From: Datisca glomerata
Lineage: Eukaryota > Streptophyta > Magnoliopsida > Cucurbitales > Datiscaceae
Direction of reading: 5' to 3'
Length of the DNA stretch: 64,000 nucleotides
Assembly (NCBI GenBank): GCA_003255025.1
Contig: QANY01005361.1
Coordinates: 737,964-801,963 of the forward strand
Below are positions 56,628 to 64,000 of this stretch, in pieces (within the stretch, counting starts at the first letter, position 1; the number at the start of each line of letters is the position of its first letter). The translations under genes and the position numbers were made by a program. The notes under the pieces were generated by a model, which did no database searches, had not been told where the DNA came from, and saw only the letters and a program-made list of their open reading frames with translations.

Positions 56628-56745
56628 TGGTCGCTTGCAGTATATCTTCCTTTCCTTTTTTGTTGTCCCTTCTTATTTGGTAAATGCAATAACCATGTCA
56701 ACGATGCGGAAGGGGCTGCTTCCTCTTGTCCCGCTTGTCTTTCTC

Positions 56746-57753
56746 TCATCTGTCTTTCTCAGCTTCATGTTTTTGTTCATCTTTTTTCAAAAATTGGCTA
56801 AGGTACCCTTCTTTGATCAACTGCTCAATATAGGCCTTGAGCTGGAAATAGTCCCACGTGTAATGCCCGTTTATCTTATGGTAGGAGCAATACTTATCTT
56901 TATCCTTGTAGTTAGGTTCCTTGGTAAACGGAGACAGACTTTTCAGCCAATGTTTGTCTTTAATTGTCTCTCGTATTTGGTTGACCGAAATGGTCAACGG
57001 CGTGTGAATTTTGTCCCTTGGGTGGATTCTGTCAAGATCCTACCTCCGGTACGTATTCCTTTCTAGTTGGGCTTTCCTTTCATCTACTCCTTTTATTTCG
57101 TCATGCTTCCTCCTTTCAAGTCTTACATTTCTTTCCGTTCAACCGTTCTCTCCATATTATTCCTCTCTTCCACCAAGGTAACGTAGGTTTGTGCTCGTTG
57201 GAAAACTTCCGCCATAAAAAGGGGCTTCACTTTGAACAGATCCTCAAAAAATGGTGACTTTAGGTCCAAACCTCGTCGGAAGGCCAATCTGGCGTATTGA
57301 TCATCGCAGTTCTTGACCTTGGACATCTCGTCTTTAAAGCGATGAGTGTACTCCCGCAGGGATTCCCCCTCCTTGGTAGAGATTTTCATCAGGTGTTCTG
57401 AGTCTTCCATGACCGTACGATAAGTAGAGTATTGCTCTATGAAAATGGAGGACATGATAGTAAGCTCGCAATCGAGTGCATCAACAAAGAGTGATACCAC
57501 TTTAAAGCCATCCCATCTATGCTAGTGAGGAACATTCTACACATCAACTTGTCATCATGTTGGTACAACGCCATGTCTTGTCTGAATCATCGAAGATGAT
57601 ATATGAGATCAATTTTTTCTTCATAGCATTTGAATTGGGAGCAAAGAATTTTTTGGGAACAGGCGCCACTAGGACTTCTGAGCTTAATGGTGTTCGGATA
57701 AGAGATTCAAGGTCATTTTTTCCCGTACTTCCGAGATTCCTTATTTCCATCAT
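56746..57753 (-). pseudogene. Tat-like gag core and CCHC region
   Basis: 57753-57544: RTPLSSEVLVAPVPKKF, the start of the capsid-like part. 57500-57123: ALKWYH-like start, then SIFIEQYSTYRTVMEDSEHL, MKISTKEGESLREYTHRFKD and RLAFRRGLDLKSPFFEDL, the Retrotrans_gag core (GESLR.Y..RF), open for 125 codons. 56997-56746: DKYCSYHKINGHYTWDYFQL, then IEQLIKEGYLSQFLK, the C..H...GHTT..C..L..(I)E.LI..G.L zinc segment in which the last Cys is Tyr. Frames differ between the three pieces. Confidence 0.8.
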
Positions 57754-57903
57754 TTTCTAATCTAAAAGTTCTTTTACCGCTTCCTTTGACATGACTCAGG
57801 ATTGCTGAGCCTCTCCCGTATCCTCCTTCATTTGGTCCTACGACTGGACTTCCTCTTTCCGTCGTACGTTTCTGCTGTTCTCATGGTATCCTTGTCTTCC
57901 GTC

Positions 57904-58203
57904 TCAACGCTTTCCCCCAGAGTGGGCTTCCTGTTCATTGTTATTTTCTCGTTCGTCATCATTCACCTGTTGACTGACCTCTGCTCGCGTTTTTGTAAGT
58001 TCTTGTTGTAGTGTGTTAATATAATCTTGCACATTCTTCCATGCATTATATATTACTTCAGTGTTCCTCCCTTCCATCTCATGCATCCCGTTTAGGATCA
58101 TCTGCAGTATTTTCCTTAGTGGGGTTGGTTGATCTACGTGATCATCTCCATTTCTAATTCTATTGTTCTTATTTAGGGCTGCGTTGGATCTGGCTCTAGG
58201 CAT
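57904..58203 (-). pseudogene. Tat-like gag N-terminus
   Basis: An open frame from a true ATG 65 bp inside the LTR border: MPRARSNAALNKNNRIRNGD, then LRKILQMILNGMHEMEGRNT and DYINTLQQELTKTRAEVSQQ. A basic start and a heptad-rich middle (coiled coil, about residues 29-75) are usual for Tat gag. The frame ends in an Asn/Glu-rich tail; later gag pieces are in other frames. It could still be translated if transcribed, but no working gag would result. Confidence 0.6.
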
Positions 58204-58245
58204 GTTTATGGTCTTATAGGGTGGGTCTCTTGAGTTTTTCTCTCA

Positions 58246-58267
58246 GCTCTCAATTAAAGCACCAAAA
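58246..58267 (-). promoter_or_regulatory. Primer-binding site of the Tat-like element
   Basis: On the minus strand, the LTR ends ..CATTTACA and is followed at once by TTTTGGTGCTTTAATTGAGA-GC. TTTGGTGCTTTCATTGAGAGC is a leader seen after the 5' LTR in other plant gypsy elements. The tRNA used was not identified. Confidence 0.6.
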
Positions 58268-59166
58268 TGTAAATGATTTTTTCCATTAATCAGGGACCAA
58301 AGGGAAAAGTATTGATAAGGCTTGGTTTATATGAGTATTAATGAGAGAGAGAAAGAGAGAGAGTTTAAGAATAAGAGAATGTAAGGTGTAAATGTTCTGA
58401 GTTGTATTTTTTGGAGTTGAAGTGAATGTATCTGTTCCATTTAATACACTAGCATTACATAGGTTTCCTAATTTACATGAGTTTATTAAAATAATAATAA
58501 AAATGAGCGTAATGATTATCCTCCGCCTAGTGTCTCAGAGGCACTCATTACAGCTAGAGATCACACTCATTTGTAGGGATCATTCTACTAGGTATGAGCC
58601 CATTTCCCTTCTTTCTTTGCCATCTGTCTTGTTCAGCCGCCAATCAGTCACAGCCACTTGGTGATTTCTTGTGATTCGAGCCAATCAATCGTAGCCATTT
58701 AGTGGTATACCATTTTGTCTCGTCCGATTCATTCAATCTACCTAATCAATTACTGTCATTTGATTGGCATTACAGATCCCTTTTGCCCATTCCCGCTCTT
58801 CTTCTCATCATTCCTTCCATTTTTTCACACAGTTTAACGAGTGTCGTGCCCGTCTAGGGTAGTCCTCCTAACCTCACGTTCATTTTCCCATTCTAGAGGT
58901 GCGGGTCCTCCGTCGATCTTTTCCCGTTCATGAAGGTGTGGAATCCCCCGTCAGTCTTTTTCCGTTGGCCAGTCAGCTTTTCCCGTTCTCAATATGTGCC
59001 TGGCCGTTCTTCGTTTGTTTACAGTGTCTTGCGACATCAGTCATCTCTACTGTTTTTGCTTTTCTGCCACTTTCTGTTAGTCCTTTGATTGACCCTACTT
59101 GTCCACGTGGCAGTGACTCTGTTCACCATCATTTTAGAATCACCACTTTCACGCTCCCCTAGATCA
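58268..59166 (-). repeat. 5' LTR of the Tat-like element
   Basis: Plus-strand TGTAAATGATTTTTTCC.. to ..CTCCCCTAGATCA; about 899 bp. The left end is fixed by the primer site. The right end is set at the CA before 59167, where a different repeat (59170-59345) begins. It contains a GAGAGAGAGAAAGAGAGAGAG microsatellite (58345-58364) and repeated TTTTCCCGTTC words at 58915-58990. No second copy was found. Confidence 0.6.
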
Positions 59167-59169
59167 ATA

Positions 59170-59345
59170 GAGAGAATATTATTCATATTGAAGCTCTCAC
59201 CAAACTCTACAGAAATGACATTTTGTCATCTTCTTGAGGTGGATCTAAAGTGTTTGTTTTTTACCCTCCAGACACACAATCTCCAAGTTCCCAACCTTAG
59301 TTGTCCATAGATTAGGTCGTTCTATTATATATCACTCGAAAACCC
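59170..59345 (+). repeat. Dispersed repeat, copy 2 (direct relative of 25605-25770)
   Basis: TGACATTTTGTCATCTTCTT, GAGGTGGATCTAAAGTGTTT and CCAGACACACAATCTCCAAG match the other copy closely over about 75 bp and weakly over 170 bp. It lies directly against the Tat LTR. Confidence 0.7.
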
Positions 59346-59453
59346 CTAAACACTTTCAAAATTTAAGGGATTAATTTTGCTCCAATTTTATTTTCCTCCA
59401 CTACAAGAGGAACTCAATCTTTGATATCGGTTACCTTTGTTAAACAAGTTTAG

Positions 59454-59867
59454 TAGTGGTGAACACAGTTCAGTTCGGTTTGGTTAGTGGCTTAAAATTG
59501 AACCAAATCGTGAAGGTCAAAATAACCAAACCGAATCAACCGTGAGTTTTGGTCCAGTATCATTAGTTAAAAAATAAATTTTTAAATATTTTTTAAATGA
59601 TATTATTGGAAAAAAAATAATATTAAATCAAAGTTTTGTATCGGTTTGGCTCGATTCGATATGAATTATATATAAAAAACAAAAAATATGTAAATTTAAT
59701 GTTTTAATTCAGTTTGGTTCGAGAACTGAACATTTTTTTAACCGAACCAAAAATTCGGTTTGACAGTTCTATCGAATCGAATCGAACTGCATGACCATAA
59801 AGAACCGGTCGAACTGACCATTTTGGTTTCAGGTTAAGTCGATTCAATTTGATTTTGAACACCCCTG
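59454..59867. mobile_element. hAT-type MITE, 414 bp
   Basis: Ends TAGTGGTGAACACAG and ..TTGAACACCCCTG; the right end is the same TTGAACACCCCT(A/G) as in the MITE at 43163, the left end has diverged. The flanks AAGTTTAG (59446-59453) and ACGTTTAG (59868-59875) form an 8 bp duplication with one difference. The interior is rich in CGGTTTGG/CCAAACCG-like words in both orientations. It is noncoding. Confidence 0.8.
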
Positions 59868-59875
59868 ACGTTTAG

Positions 59876-60492
59876 TTCGTAATATAATTTGTTGTACTTT
59901 TTCCTCCATACTACAAGCATAAACTGACAATATTATCTTATCAAAATTTGACTAGAGAAAAAATATGGAAAATTAAATAGTAACATTCATAATTTGTTTT
60001 AATAATTTTTTAACCCTTATTTTTATATTTGTTCAAAAAAGAAACTATATTATTTTTGTTTAGATTTTCCAAATTCAATGCGTGGCAACTGGCAAGGATA
60101 TGTATTTGCATATATAGGAACTGATTAGGCTCACTAACTCAATAGCTCAATGTACTGTTTCTTACTTATTATAACTCAAACCCGCATTCTATTTCCATTC
60201 TTTCTGTGTATGTCAAAAAAAACTTGAAGACTAACATGAGAAATCCTTTAAAAATATTTTTTATTATGAAACTGCAGAAGAAACACAACAATTTATTAGG
60301 AGTATATTTATCGCCATATGGTAATAGTCTTGATTTACACAACATATCTATTTTTATAATTCAAGATATTCATACCTTTTAAGGCATCTGCCTGGAAAGC
60401 ATGTACGATCTTATTTCCTATAAAAATGTTCAAAAACAAATTAAGCGATATGATCTTTTTGGAATTTAACTCAAAAGCTCTACAGCAAGTTT
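59876..60492. other. AT-rich intergenic sequence
   Basis: No gene or repeat recognised. Confidence 0.5.
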
Positions 60493-60626
60493 TAAAGACC
60501 TCTTTGGGCTTTAACCAAGATGGCAGCAGCAATGTCATTTGTCAGATCCTTGTCGCTACTAAATTCACTTCTCACAAGGCTCTCAATGGAGCTGCCTGTT
60601 TTGGTTGCAAAAACCTTGTTTATATC
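60493..60626 (-). other. Exon-like open segment of unknown origin
   Basis: On the minus strand about 44 codons are open and of balanced composition: INKVFATKTGSSIESLVRSE, FSSDKDLTNDIAAAILVKAQ, RGL, then stop. It looks more protein-like than neighbouring AT-rich sequence, but I cannot name a family. It lies just left of the SIG5-bearing element and could be a second captured or decayed gene piece. Two overlapping open stretches in other frames (60426-60698 plus, 60335-60538 minus) are equally long and not more convincing. Confidence 0.25.
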
Positions 60627-60679
60627 TTTGATATCTATTCTGCTCTACCAACAACAACTCTCATCCAAACCTCTTTATC

Positions 60680-61706
60680 GGAGAATTTTTTAGTTTAATG
60701 TGATTTGAAAATAATTTTAAAAATAAGATAATTTTAAAACTAATTTCAAAATTAAGTTAGTTTTGACCATGTTGGAAGACATCTTTTATAAAGACGACTT
60801 TTGTAAAGACGACTTCCAGTTGGCAAAAGTCGTTTTTATAAAAGACGTCTTCAGTGCAGCCAGAAATTTTTTTGCAAAGACGTCTACTTCTGCTTTCTAG
60901 AAGTTGAATAGTCCTGAACAAGCCTCTGGATTTTATCATTTTCATCTTCGGGATCTTTTCTCTTACTAATGGATGCAACCATTTTCTCTTCTTTGTTATT
61001 TTGAAGCGTAATTTTTTTATCAAGATTCATCCATCTAGCTTTCTTTGTCATGTTCCTGACTACATTATCCTTAGTACTCTTCTCTGATTTTTCATCATCT
61101 TCGAAAACCTTCTTCCCTCTTTTTTTTCCTCTCCTCAGCAAACCATCTCTTTCTTCTACTTTAGAAAAGTCAATTGCATGGCTAAGCTTGTAGATATTTT
61201 CAAGTTTGGCAACAGCTTCATTGTAATCCAAATCCAAGATACAATAAGGAGTTTCATTTGTACAGATGACTTTTACTTGTTTTGAAAGTTTTTTGGCTTT
61301 CCCTATTCCCTTCTGGTTTTTATTAATTTCTATGGGCAAAGGGATTTCCTCTTGAAGTGAAACCAAGGTGATCTTATTGGAATTGTCTACTTTGAATGCT
61401 ACAATCAAGGGGCTTTTCAATAATATAAATCGATAAGTTGAAAATTTTGTGTTGAAGGTGTCTTTAGCCTTCTATTATTAATAAATGCGTCTTTTATAAA
61501 GACGCTTTCTACTTTTATGAAGGCGTCTTTACAAAAGACGCCTTCTACGTTGCCTCATATTTGTGGCCACACCACCACGAAAGCGTCTTTTGGAAAGACA
61601 TCTTCGTTCTAGGTGTACCATTCTACCTTACTTTTGAAATTAGTTTCAAAAGTATTGTATTTTAATTATTTTTTTCAAAAGTATTGTAGAATACTAAAAA
61701 ATCCCC
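60680..61706. mobile_element. Pack-type DNA element carrying a host gene fragment
   Basis: The two ends are long imperfect inverted repeats. The left reads CGGAGAATTTTTTAGTTTAA..; the reverse complement of the right reads GGGGATTTTTTAGTATTC... Their best inner stretch, AAACTAATTTCAAAATTAAG (60737-60760) against AAACTAATTTCAAAAGTAAG (61646-61623), matches at 22 of 24 positions. Further in, both sides have many copies of AAGACG(C/T)CTTTT-like words (60770-60890, 61455-61605). Between them lies a fragment resembling SIG5. Long terminal repeats that begin with G suggest a Mutator-like element (Pack-MULE), but no clean 9 bp duplication was found (CTCTTTATC left, TTTTCTCAC right), so the superfamily is not settled. 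Confidence 0.65.
60884..61480 (-). pseudogene. SIG5: Captured N-terminal fragment resembling plastid sigma factor SIG5
   Basis: A frame with no stop runs on the minus strand from just after a TAG at about 61485 to a stop at 60884-60886, almost 200 codons. It has no ATG near its start: the first residues (TFNTKFSTYRFILLKSP) run through TTG codons, and the first in-frame Met comes after about 135 residues. The text LIVAFKVDNSNK, LQEEIPLPIEINKNQK, LDYNEAVAKLENIYKLSHA, NVVRNMTKKARWMNLDKKI, KEEKMVASISKRKDPEDEND and KIQRLVQDYSTS resembles, as I remember it, the weakly conserved N-terminal part of plant SIG5 (also named SIGE), a nuclear-encoded sigma factor for the plastid RNA polymerase. Similarity ends at YSTS; the sigma-70 regions 1.2-4.2 are absent. 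A fragment, not a working gene. Confidence 0.65.
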
Positions 61707-61779
61707 TTTTTCTCACCTGCACACTTCATCCCCAATTCCTTCCCCAAGAACTTTTCAGGTTTTGTATATATTTGATGAT

Positions 61780-61928
61780 TGTTGGATAATATTGTTTGTC
61801 TTTACTTTACTTCTCTAGTATTTAAAGGTATTTTAGTATTTTTTTAACTTTCTTGTTTATGTGTATAAATATCACATGTACTCTCTCTTTCATTAATCTA
61901 TTTTGAGAATAACTTTTTTAGTTTTTCA
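61780..61928 (+). repeat. Short copia LTR (about 149 bp)
   Basis: It begins TGTTGGATAATATTG and ends GTTTTTCA, with a TATA box (TGTATAAATATC, about 61860-61871). An initiator-tRNA primer site lies two bases further on. Small LTRs of this build occur in the Ale/Retrofit-like copia group. Confidence 0.6.
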
Positions 61929-61930
61929 AG

Positions 61931-62337
61931 TTGGTATCACAGCCTAAAGAAACTCTAACCCTAACCCTAACCCTAGTCTGCCACTTATCTCTACCACAAC
62001 CACTAGATAGTTTCGATCACCACCAGACGGCACCGCCGCCTCCACCCGCTGACTGCCGCCACTGCCACCTCTGGTCATCGGAGCTCATTTTTCACTCTTT
62101 CCAGCTTAATTTTTCCGAAGTGGTTGGGTTTTCCTAGGCTGTGTGCTGACCAGACCGAGGAATTTCTGTGTTTTTCGGGTTGTTGCGGCTTAGACCATAG
62201 TTTGGTCACTCATTTGGTGACTTTTTCATGATATAGAAGGTTGTGTTTGTTCAATCTTTCTTCATCTTTCCATCAGATTTTCTTGGCAATTTGTGTTTCT
62301 TTGTTAGATTCGTGATGTCTGAATCTTCAAATGCTAT
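61931..62337 (+). mobile_element. Copia primer-binding site, leader and gag start, truncated
   Basis: TTGGTATCACAGCC (61931-61944) differs by one base from the usual initiator-tRNA-Met site TTGGTATCAGAGCC. Then comes CTAACCCTAACCCTAACCCTAG (61955-61975) and a CCACC-rich leader. An ATG at 62313 opens MSESSNAIVSVV-stop, a plausible gag start, which breaks at about 62338 where the LTR-like repeat begins. So the copia element was cut by the next insertion or by deletion. Confidence 0.55.
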
Positions 62338-62800
62338 TGTTAGTGTTGTTTAAGGCAGCTTTACACACCCTCATCCCTTATCTAGTAGAAGGCGACACAT
62401 CCCAGGCACCTAAGACGATCGTGTTGATCAATGAGTTTACCTTTCTCAATACGACATAACGTTATCCTAATCTTAATAAATCATAACCTCCAAATTGATC
62501 TAAGGTAAGAGAAAATATATGAGCTTTTGTCATTAAGATTTAGGGTGATGGTGGATGATGATAAAAAATAGAATACAACAAATATAATATCAGGTTCGCC
62601 GACTTTAAAGGTTCAGGGTCGTCCTTTACAGAGAAGATTATAATAACACAAATGAAAATCATTATTGGACACTCCGCCTTCATATACTTAGGTGGCGTTC
62701 CTTTCAAAACTTTACAGTACTTGTTCCATATTAGTCCGTGTTGTTCCACGTAGATGCCAATTTGATTCTTTCCTCAACGCCACATGTCCTAGATACATGA
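62338..62800 (-). repeat. LTR-like repeat, copy 2 (inverted relative of 24883-25330)
   Basis: The minus strand reads GACATGTGGCGTTGAGGAAAG ... TGGAACAAGTACTGTAAAG, CCACCTAAGTATATGAAGGC, TTTGTGTTATTATAATC, GAAAGGTAAACTCATTGATC .. CGCCTTCTACTAGATAAGGG, collinear with 24883-25330. A TG (62338-62339, TGTTAGTGTTG on the plus strand) could be its end. It abuts the broken copia leader on the left and is followed on the right by the PMD gene remnant, as a 3' LTR of a minus-strand Tat element would be. Confidence 0.68.
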
Positions 62801-63189
62801 GCTCCTTTACACACTTAAATGTTGATTAGACTCTTCAGCATTTTGTGATGATGGAAGAGTGAAAGTCCTTTATCCTATCAATTTCACTTAATGTAGAGGC
62901 GTGCACGTCAATATCATTAAAGTGCAATCATTGTGAGCATCGATAGTCATAACGGCGTGTGGCGAAGGGACGCCTCATTAATGAGGCGGAGTCCTTCGGC
63001 CTTCTTAGCGGTTAACTAATCGTTGGTTTGCGCGCCTCCCCACTTAACCGCCTTTACTATTTATGAATAGGGACCTTCGTTTCATTTCGTTCTCATGCTT
63101 CATTCCTCTGAATTTCCTGAGTTCTTGTGCATCTTCCTTTCCTTTCCTTCTTCGTCTTCGAGCTCTCTCTTTCCTTCTCACCGGAATCC
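62801..63189 (+). promoter_or_regulatory. Upstream region of the PMD frame
   Basis: CTATTTATGAATAGGG (63057-63072) resembles a TATA region 130 bp before the ATG, followed by a pyrimidine-rich leader (CTTCCTTTCCTTTCCTTCTTC). An inverted-repeat word, GACGCCTCATTAATGAGGCGG, is at 62969-62989. The assignment is by position only. Confidence 0.35.
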
Positions 63190-63865
63190 ATGGGTCCTTC
63201 AAAGGTAATCCTCACATACAACAAGAACTCCCCCGTTCCAGTCTGCCTACCCAAACCATAGGTCATCTCTGATGAGAATGCCATGCGCATCATCCACGAC
63301 ATGGAGCATAGCTTGGATGCTAAAATCCCATTGCCTTATACTTATTTGATGGAACAAGAAGTTCTCGGTGATTGAGATGGCCTGCAAGCGGCATCAGTTC
63401 CATTGCTTAGGGCAACCCGCATTGACTTTCCCCTGTCTCACATCTCATGTTAGTGCCACACCAGGTCCACGACTGGTTGGCTAGAGTGGTTTAAGCATAT
63501 CTTTTCCACTCCAAAATACGTCACCATTCTGAAAGAAGCTTGCAGATATAACGCCCTCAGAGTTAGTTCTCGCTTCCTTATCCACTATGACTACAACGCC
63601 ATTGACGCCTTGGTAATGCAATGGAGTAGGCAGACCAACACTTTTGTCACTACATGGGGAGAATTCACGCCTTTGTTAGAGGATGTCCACATACTTCTAT
63701 GCCTCCCACTCTTTGGAGATCACGATATGTTTGAGGCACCGCCAACCTCGAGGAGAGAGAGATCTTCGAATTACTGTTAGAAGGCATAGCAAAGTCCTAC
63801 AAGATGAACACCTCTCGGGTTCCAAGCAAAATAGTGAACTTCTCTGGGTGGCTATGTCATTGAAT
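63190..63865 (+). pseudogene. Plant mobile domain (PMD) protein, broken
   Basis: From ATG at 63190 a single frame can be followed through in-frame stops: MGPSKVILTYNKNSP.., then WLEWFKHIFSTPKYVTILK, FLIHYDYNAIDALVMQWSRQ and TNTFVTTWGEFTPLLEDVHI-LLCLPLFGD. The last, T(N)TF....GE.TP.LEDV..LL.LP.FGD, is the signature of the plant mobile domain (MAIN/MAIL-like, PF10536). At about 63740 the frame shifts (EREIFELLLEGIAKSYKMNT, NFSGWL) and fades by 63865. Stops lie at about 63259, 63376 and 63451. Such domains occur in host genes and in transposons, including extra antisense ORFs of Tat elements; the neighbouring LTR-like repeat favours the latter. Confidence 0.75.
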
Positions 63866-64000
63866 TCACCGGTTACCTATATAACCAAATTGAATTTTAG
63901 TTTGATTACTTATAATCGATTCAGTTAGGTTGCATCTGTAAAATTTTTTAAAATAAAAAAAATTTAGATCAATAATCAAATATAGTTTCCATTACCCCAT
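63866..64000. other. AT-rich end of window
   Basis: Nothing recognised. CCGGTTACCTATATAACCAAATTG at 63869-63892 contains a small palindrome. Confidence 0.5.

Larger units (their letters stand above)
51890..59166 (-). mobile_element. Tat-like Ty3/gypsy element, 3' LTR lost
   Basis: Minus-strand order from the right: 5' LTR (59166-58268), primer-binding site, gag (58203-56746), protease (56627-56424), RT (55800-55110), RNase H (55022-54300), integrase (53930-52943), then a 3' region with a 58 bp tandem repeat (52830-52560) and a short opposite-strand ORF (51909-52067). No 3' LTR is seen to the left, so the element is truncated near 51.9 kb. Pieces of every domain survive, but with stops, a deletion in RT and loss of catalytic residues. 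Confidence 0.85.

Noticed and set aside
60671..61715. 9 bp duplication for the SIG5-bearing element
   Set aside because: CTCTTTATC and TTTTCTCAC match at only about four positions; shifting the ends improves the match but spoils the terminal inverted repeats.
61955..61975. Interstitial telomere
   Set aside because: Only three to four 6 bp units, not the 7 bp plant unit, and inside a copia leader.

Overview
The window looks like plant nuclear DNA, most likely eudicot, from a heterochromatic, transposon-dense region. I see no complete host gene, rRNA gene, tRNA gene or CRISPR array. The plant assignment rests on plant-type families: Tat-like and Athila-like Ty3/gypsy elements, several Ty1/copia elements, an En/Spm (CACTA) transposon, an L1-type LINE, hAT-type MITEs, a plant-mobile-domain (PMD) reading frame, and a captured piece resembling a plastid sigma-factor gene. 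Nearly all coding regions are broken by stops, frameshifts or deletions.

Layout. 1-5.8 kb: a decayed L1 LINE (+), split by a solo copia LTR (1287-2599, target duplication GTTTC) and by an unidentified insert. 5.85-6.63 kb: a gypsy-like LTR. 10.0-13.3 kb: a 3.26 kb CACTA element that joins a TNPD start to TNPA exons. 13.35-16.65 kb: a copia wreck (-). 18.0-24.3 kb: a non-autonomous large retrotransposon derivative (-) with two LTRs, an arginine-tRNA-type primer-binding site and a 1.5 kb tandem array. 27.1-33.9 kb: a Tat-like gag-pol wreck (+), split by a 2 kb copia-type LTR. 34.9-41.0 kb: an Athila-like element (-) with 3' LTR, env-like ORF, integrase and RNase H, cut off on the right.

41.9-47.5 kb: the best-preserved element, a copia (-) with two LTRs, a TATTT target duplication, primer-binding site, polypurine tract and an intact 289-codon gag; integrase and reverse transcriptase are deleted. 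One LTR carries a 581 bp hAT MITE with an 8 bp target duplication, and the other LTR preserves the empty site. 51.9-59.2 kb: a Tat-like element (-) with gag, protease, RT, RNase H, integrase, a tandem repeat after integrase and a short opposite-strand ORF. 59.45-59.87 kb: a second hAT MITE. 60.68-61.71 kb: an element with terminal inverted repeats around an open frame resembling the N-terminal part of plastid sigma factor SIG5. 61.8-62.3 kb: a short copia LTR with primer site and leader. 62.3-63.9 kb: an LTR-like repeat (-) followed by a broken PMD gene (+).

How the parts fit. Two Tat-like elements (18-24 and 52-59 kb), and probably a third at 62.3-64 kb, share one plan: 3' LTR or its expected place, an opposite-strand extra ORF, a tandem repeat block (seen in the first two), then pol or gag. 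The captured SIG5-like fragment is the most unusual item, since it is host-gene sequence carried between transposon ends.
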